A DNA stretch of 10,705 bases, from positions 1 through 10,705 of the forward strand of contig JANXWQ010000490.1 of assembly GCA_025351065.1 (NCBI GenBank). Direction: 5' to 3'. This DNA is from Chthoniobacter sp. GTDB taxonomy: Bacteria > Verrucomicrobiota > Verrucomicrobiia > Chthoniobacterales > Chthoniobacteraceae. Shown here piece after piece: positions 7,612-10,705 of this stretch (positions are counted from its first letter, which is position 1; each line of letters starts with the position of its first letter). The notes under the pieces were generated by a model. That model searched no databases, was not told the origin of the DNA, and saw only the letters and a list, made by a program, of their open reading frames with translations. A program made the translations under genes and the position numbers.

Positions 7612-9668
7612 GCGCGGAGCGCGTCGCCGGGCGCGGTGCCGCGCTGGGCGAGGGCGTCGAGCACGCTTTGGAGCACGGCGGCCTGGGCGTCGAGGTCGGT
7701 GGAAAGGCGCTGGCGGGCGAGCGCGGTGAGGGCGTCGAGACGGACGGCGGGGAGATTTTTGGCGAGGCTCGGGAGTTGTTTGGCGAGGAGGTCGGCGGGG
7801 ACTTCCACTTTCTCGAAAAGGGCGAAGCGGAGCAGCGCGGTTTCTTCGCCCGGCACGGCGAGCATGATGTCGAGGAGCGGGCGGAGATCGTCCGCGCTGA
7901 GGCCGTCGAGCGCGAGGCTGGCGGCGACTTTGGGTGCGCGGAGCTGGTCGCGCAGAGCGATGCGGGTGACGTGGATGAGGTGGTCGTCGTCGCCGGGCGC
8001 GCGGCGGAGGAGCGCGAGCAGCGGGCGGAAGTTTTCTGGCGACGGCGAGGCGCCGAGGACTTCGGCGGCGCAGCGGCCGACGAGGGCGTCGGGGTCGTTG
8101 AGCGCGGCGCGGGCGGTGGCGAGGACGCTGTCGAGGTCGCCGTGCTTCGCAGGCTCAGGGCTCCACTGTTTGCCGCACCAGTCGCGTGCGAGCCGGAGGG
8201 CGTGCGTGCGGACGAGGGCGTCGGCGTCTTTCATCGCGGCTAGGAGCGTAGCCGGCGCGAGACCGTCGATGCGGCTGAGCGCCCAGAGCACGTTGGCCTT
8301 TTGCAAAGCGTTCGTGGGCGCGGCGAGCGCGGCTTTCAGCGGCACGACGGCGGCGGTGCCGGACACGTCGCACAGCTCATTCAGCGCGAGCGTGCGGCGG
8401 GTGGGGTTGCCGCTGCCGAGTTCCTGCACGAGGCCCGCCCCATCGGCCGGCAGCGCGAGATTTTTCACGCCGCCCGGCGGAATGATGCGCCAGAGCCGCC
8501 CGCGCTCGCGGTCGCGGCCGGGGTGGGTGAGCGGGACTTCGTAGTGGCCGATGATCTTGTTGTAAAAATCCGCGACGTAGAGCGCGCCGTCCGGCCCCCA
8601 GCTCAAATCGACCGGACGAAACCACGGATCATCCGTGCTCACGAAGTCGGGCATCTCCCTGCCCTTCGACGACGAGCCGTGCCAGGTGATCGCGTCGTGA
8701 TTGATGCGGCTGGTCTGCACGTTGCCGATGAACATGTGGTCGCGCCATTCCGCGGGCCACGCGGGATCGGTGACATACATCGGCGCGCAAATCGCGGTGC
8801 TGCCGTGCGAGTGCAGGATGGTCTGCGGCGCGAAGCCGAGGCCGTCGTGCGGTTTGCCAAAGCTCGGGTAATACGCCTCGCGCAGGAGCTGGTAGATCGG
8901 CGAGCTGTGGCAGTCCGCGCTGTAGAGATTCCCGCGGTCATCCCAGCACAGGCCGAACGGATTCACCTGCCCGTACGTGTGGCCCTCCACGCGCGAGCCG
9001 TCGAGCCGCACGCGCCAGGTGTTGCCGCTTTGGATGTGCAGCTCGCTGCCGTCTTTGCCGCGGATGGTGCTCTCGTTGTTGAAACCGTGCGTGCCGTAGA
9101 GCCAGCCGTCATTGCCCCGGCGGAACGACGAAAGATTTCCGTGCGAGTCGCGCTCCCAGCCGAGCGGGCCGTAGAGCGGCTCGCGTTTGTCCGCCTTGCC
9201 GTCGCCGTCGGTGTCCTCCAGCAGCCAGATATTCGGGATGCTCCAGACGATGCACTTCCACGTCAGCCGCCCGTCCTTGCCCGGCGAGCGGAAGGGATAC
9301 AGCCCCGTTGGGATGTTCAGCCCGTCGGCGAAAACCTCCACCTTGCGCGCCCGCCCATCCGGCTCGAAGTCCGAGAAAATCCGCACCGTGTCGCGGCCCG
9401 GCGAGCCGTCCTTGATGGCAAAGGGATACTCGCGCGACTCCGTGATCCACAGCCGCCCGAGCACGTCCCACTGCATGTTCATCGGCTTGCGCAGGTCGGG
9501 TTCGCTGGCCACGAGCTGGATGGCAAAACCCGGCGGCAGATGAAAAGCCGCGCGCTCCTGCTCCGGCGCGAGCGGCTCGGTGGGGCGGACGAGTTCTTCA
9601 AAGGGATCGCCCGCGCCAAGGGCGAACGGGGCGGCGAGGGCGAGGAGAAAGGCGGCGGGAAGTTTCAT
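7065..9668 (-). CDS. N-terminal part of frameshifted PVC-type membrane-bound dehydrogenase (beta-propeller + HEAT)
   Basis: I chose the start ATG at 9668-9666 over an in-frame ATG at 9725 because it begins directly with a signal peptide ('MKLPAAFLLALAAPFALGA'). No clear SD is seen. Residues about 25-410 are a sorbosone/glucose-dehydrogenase-like beta-propeller of the PVC 'membrane-bound dehydrogenase' type: 'FHLPPGFAIQLVASEPDL', 'PMNMQWDVLGRLWITESREY', 'DTDGDGKAD', 'HSHGSTAICAPMYVTD', 'DLSWGPDGALYVADFYN', 'RGRLWRI'. Residues about 415-690 are HEAT-like helices. Family sequence stops near residue 706; beyond about 7550 the frame turns into Arg/Pro/Ser-rich sequence until a stop at 7065, marking a frameshift. 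The matching C-terminal half with a CxxCH heme site is in another frame at 7550-6133. Members of this family are presumed periplasmic or surface oxidoreductases passing electrons to their own heme; the substrate is unknown. Confidence 0.87.
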   Translation of the reverse strand: MKLPAAFLLALAAPFALGAGDPFEELVRPTEPLAPEQERAAFHLPPGFAIQLVASEPDLRKPMNMQWDVLGRLWITESREYPFAIKDGSPGRDTVRIFSDFEPDGRARKVEVFADGLNIPTGLYPFRSPGKDGRLTWKCIVWSIPNIWLLEDTDGDGKADKREPLYGPLGWERDSHGNLSSFRRGNDGWLYGTHGFNNESTIRGKDGSELHIQSGNTWRVRLDGSRVEGHTYGQVNPFGLCWDDRGNLYSADCHSSPIYQLLREAYYPSFGKPHDGLGFAPQTILHSHGSTAICAPMYVTDPAWPAEWRDHMFIGNVQTSRINHDAITWHGSSSKGREMPDFVSTDDPWFRPVDLSWGPDGALYVADFYNKIIGHYEVPLTHPGRDRERGRLWRIIPPGGVKNLALPADGAGLVQELGSGNPTRRTLALNELCDVSGTAAVVPLKAALAAPTNALQKANVLWALSRIDGLAPATLLAAMKDADALVRTHALRLARDWCGKQWSPEPAKHGDLDSVLATARAALNDPDALVGRCAAEVLGASPSPENFRPLLALLRRAPGDDDHLIHVTRIALRDQLRAPKVAASLALDGLSADDLRPLLDIMLAVPGEETALLRFALFEKVEVPADLLAKQLPSLAKNLPAVRLDALTALARQRLSTDLDAQAAVLQSVLDALAQRGTAPGDALRAWGGEVASALFAAKENSTGWTARISRARPPRNPCGRCKSAPAPMGKRRSSSPASPTVRPSPASSAAPLSRSTARSAFTSAATTAPPPSPRAKRISSVCATPRMAASCAKPRRRATTPRSASSGRSMNSKAAPATSKSPTGTPAPPTPGSPSAASNPSCPRSSSPIHPAVRAAKSSPPNSRVL
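7545..7560 (-). other. Apparent 1-base deletion (frameshift) in the heme-binding dehydrogenase gene
   Basis: On the minus strand the upstream frame reads 'AAKENSTGWT' and then loses family character, while another frame resumes as 'RTNLEGTPAAQPMW'. Adding one C between 7551 and 7550 (ACC-GCACG to ACC-CGC-ACG) joins them as 'ENSTGWTRTNLEGTPAAQPMW'-type sequence. Codon phase before and after the site also requires one lost base (or two gained). From 9668 to 6133 there are 3536 bases, one short of 1179 codons. It could be a true mutation, a sequencing or assembly error, or, less likely, programmed frameshifting; there is no clear slippery heptamer at the site. Confidence 0.8.
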
Positions 9669-9938
9669 GGGCGGGCGCGGAAGGACATCAGCAAGACCCG
9701 CCAGCGGGACGAATGAAAGCCGCATCGCGCGGGAATTTTCCGCCCGCGGAGGCCGCGGAATGTGCGGCTGGCGCGTTCAGGAAAAAAACCATTGCGCCCG
9801 CGCCGCGCGGCGGGCAGCGTGCGGTTCTCATCACCCCCCGGTCATGACCTTACCGCTGGCTAGCTGGAAAAAAGCACCCCGCCCTTGGCGCAGGCCGCGC
9901 CGCGGCGACGGCGGGTTTCCGCGAGGACGGAGCGGGGA

Positions 9939-9990
9939 ATCCGCAGATTGCGCAGATTTTCATCGGCGTAAATCGGCGCAATCTGCGGAT
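9939..9990. repeat. Long inverted repeat (15-bp perfect arms, extendable)
   Basis: The left arm atccgcagattgcgc (9939-9953) is the exact reverse complement of gcgcaatctgcggat (9976-9990). After one mismatch (9954/9975) five more pairs form (gattt 9955-9959 with aaatc 9971-9975 minus its last base, i.e. 9970-9974). This gives a 21-position stem with one mismatch and a 10-nt loop (9960-9969). The left arm also holds two tandem copies of cgcagatt (9942-9949, 9951-9958). I recall related 'cgcagatt...aatctgcgg' palindromes scattered through PVC-group genomes, which suggests an interspersed REP-like element; that is from memory and was not checked. There is no T-run after the stem, so it is not a simple intrinsic terminator. 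Confidence 0.85.
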
Positions 9991-9996
9991 AATCTT

Positions 9997-10040
9997 CCGG
10001 TGGGCCGGTTCGGCGGCACCGCCTCCAGGGAGCCCACCGG
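9997..10040. repeat. Second inverted repeat next to the long palindrome
   Basis: Arms ccggtgggc (9997-10005) and gcccaccgg (10032-10040) are exact reverse complements over 9 bp with 26 nt between them. The interior includes ggcggcaccgcc, itself able to fold. The 13-mer cggcggcaccgcc at 10011-10023 recurs directly at 10077-10089. The element begins only 6 bp after the long palindrome, suggesting a composite structured module. Confidence 0.65.
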
Positions 10041-10041
10041 A

Positions 10042-10067
10042 GCCGCCACGGAGTTCCGTAGAGCGGC
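10042..10067. repeat. Third hairpin-forming sequence
   Basis: Outer arms gccgc (10042-10046) and gcggc (10063-10067) enclose an inner stem acgg/ccgt (10048-10051 with 10056-10059) and a 4-nt loop. It follows the second inverted repeat after 1 bp, so three hairpins stand in a row. Each short stem alone could occur by chance in sequence this GC-rich; the tandem arrangement is the reason to record it. Confidence 0.4.
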
Positions 10068-10091
10068 CAAAGAACCCGGCGGCACCGCCAG

Positions 10092-10200
10092 CTCGAAATC
10101 CAAGTGGACCGCGCGGACACGAAGGGCTGGATCATGCTGCCCCACGACACCACGCCCGGCTACCACGATACCGCGCCGCTGTCGCAGGTCACTATGTTAG
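10092..10200 (+). pseudogene. Possible remnant of an unidentified gene
   Basis: In one plus frame this stretch reads as well-balanced protein, beginning 'LEIQVDRADTKGWIMLP' and continuing 'HDTTPGYHDTAPLSQV'. This is unlike the Arg/Ala-rich shadow frames elsewhere. No start codon or SD precedes it and the frame opens only at 10062 after a TAG. A neighbouring frame (9997-10091, 'EFRRAAKEPGGTAS') would join it if one base were added near 10091. I do not recognise the family. It may be a decayed gene end, or an N-terminal extension of the next gene, with which it is in frame; the signal peptide of that gene argues against the latter. Confidence 0.25.
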
Positions 10201-10253
10201 GCGTTGCTACTCCTTTCCTGATACCAACCAACCAACAACTGCCACAAAACCAA

Positions 10254-10705
10254 ATGAAAACCCAATCCAAGTTAGCCATCATTGTCGCTGCGGCCCTCGC
10301 CGCCGCGCTTCATTCCACCAACGCCGCAATCATCACCAACGGAAGTTTTGAGACCCCGGACACGGCGACTTTTATCGCCATTAGTGCCGGGCAAAACACC
10401 CTTTCGCCGTGGGTCGTGGGCCTGACCGGCGTGGACTTGTCCGACGTCAACAACGGTTTCGTGATCGGCGCGGCCTACGATGGCACGCAGTATATCGACC
10501 TCGACGGCTCACCGGGGCCGGGCAGCCTCACCCAAGCCTTTGCCACCACGCCCGGCCAGCTCTACGACGTGACGTTTGCCTACGCGAACAACTATGTGAA
10601 CCAACCCGGTGGTGCCTTCGCGTCGGTCCGGCTTTTTGACGGACTGGGCGACCGGTTAACTGACACTATTACGCACAGCGGTTCCTCTTCCGGCAGCCTG
10701 AATTG
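10254..10705 (+). CDS. Choice-of-anchor C / DUF642-like secreted protein (3' end outside window)
   Basis: ATG 10254 opens a frame that runs off the window end (150 codons plus two bases). The start gives a clear signal peptide: 'MKTQSKLAIIVAAALAAALH', with cleavage probably after 'STNA' (residue 24). The mature part has the choice-of-anchor C pattern in order: 'NGSFETP' (residues 29-35), 'LSPWVVGLTGVDLSD', 'YIDLDGSPGPGSLTQAF' and 'TTPGQLYDVTFAYANN'. This is a galactose-binding-like beta-sandwich found in surface proteins that often end in a PEP-CTERM or other sorting tail; the tail would lie beyond the window. No SD is visible; the leader is A/C-rich. Codon use includes TTA and ATT and looks less GC-biased than the neighbours. 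It is divergent from the dehydrogenase locus. A role in extracellular matrix or adhesion is inference. Confidence 0.85.
   Translation, partial: MKTQSKLAIIVAAALAAALHSTNAAIITNGSFETPDTATFIAISAGQNTLSPWVVGLTGVDLSDVNNGFVIGAAYDGTQYIDLDGSPGPGSLTQAFATTPGQLYDVTFAYANNYVNQPGGAFASVRLFDGLGDRLTDTITHSGSSSGSLN

Larger units (their letters stand above)
9669..10253. other. Divergent intergenic region (585 bp)
   Basis: This region lies between two genes that point away from each other, so both promoters should be here, but I find no convincing -35/-10 pair for either. It holds a GC-rich part (9669-9938), three consecutive hairpin-forming sequences (9939-10067), a possible gene remnant (10092-10200) and an A/C-rich leader (10205-10253, with accaaccaaccaac) just before the start of the anchor-C gene. 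No SD precedes that start. A small self-complementary pair ccgcgg-agg-ccgcgg lies at 9744-9758. Confidence 0.7.

Noticed and set aside
6304..8544. Plus-strand open frame of about 746 codons antisense to the heme-binding dehydrogenase
   Set aside because: Low-complexity Gly/Ala/Arg/Glu composition with no domain; the minus strand carries the family motifs.
9669..9725. ATG at 9725 (minus) as the start of the heme-binding dehydrogenase
   Set aside because: It would put 19 extra residues before a complete signal peptide; ATG at 9668 fits better.
9782..9815. GC hairpin (9796-9815) with a T7 run on the minus strand (9788-9782), terminator-like
   Set aside because: The stem is only about 6 bp with an 8-nt loop and is 7 nt from the T-run. 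It lies upstream of the minus gene with no gene before it to terminate.
9580..10200. Plus-strand open frame of about 206 codons across the intergenic region
   Set aside because: Arg/Ser/Ala-rich, begins inside the dehydrogenase signal-peptide region on the other strand and reads through the palindromes.
10193..10224. Promoter-like hexamers before the anchor-C gene (tatgtt, tgatac)
   Set aside because: No acceptable -35 partner at 16-18 bp for either, so a promoter call is not supported.

Overview
The window is very GC-rich and densely coding. It most likely comes from a Verrucomicrobiota genome, possibly an Opitutales-like lineage; a planctomycete or another PVC-group member is the alternative. 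The call rests on protein types typical of this group: a 'Pirellula/Verrucomicrobium type' heme-binding dehydrogenase with HEAT repeats, an azurin-tipped relative of such proteins, a giant secreted CotH-kinase protein with lamin-tail and LamG domains, and a choice-of-anchor C secreted protein. Shine-Dalgarno signals are weak or absent throughout. No phylogenetic marker gene is present, so the assignment is inference.

Layout. Positions 1-1560 (+) hold the 3' part of a large secreted redox protein: HEAT-like helices, an embedded discoidin-type domain, more helices and a C-terminal azurin-type cupredoxin. A 59-bp gap with an 11-bp tandem repeat follows. Positions 1620-6125 (+) encode a 1501-residue secreted multidomain CotH kinase family protein. 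Its stop lies 7 bp from the stop of a convergent minus-strand locus, 6133-9668. That locus encodes a PVC-type beta-propeller/HEAT/cytochrome c protein split by an apparent single-base deletion near 7550. Restoring one base gives one reading frame of 1178 residues. Positions 9669-10253 form a divergent, mostly non-coding region. It carries three consecutive hairpin-forming sequences (9939-10067) and a short stretch that looks like a gene remnant (about 10092-10200). The window ends inside a secreted choice-of-anchor C protein (10254 onward, +).

How the genes may work together. Every protein whose start is visible has a signal peptide. The two redox proteins (type-1 copper and c-type heme) suggest electron transfer or oxidation of sugar-like substrates in the periplasm or at the cell surface. 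The CotH protein and the anchor-C protein look like surface or extracellular adhesion/modification proteins. Only the first two genes share a strand and a short gap. The arrangement does not prove one pathway; it looks like a typical accessory stretch of secreted-protein genes. I see no tRNA, rRNA, CRISPR array, transposase or phage gene.
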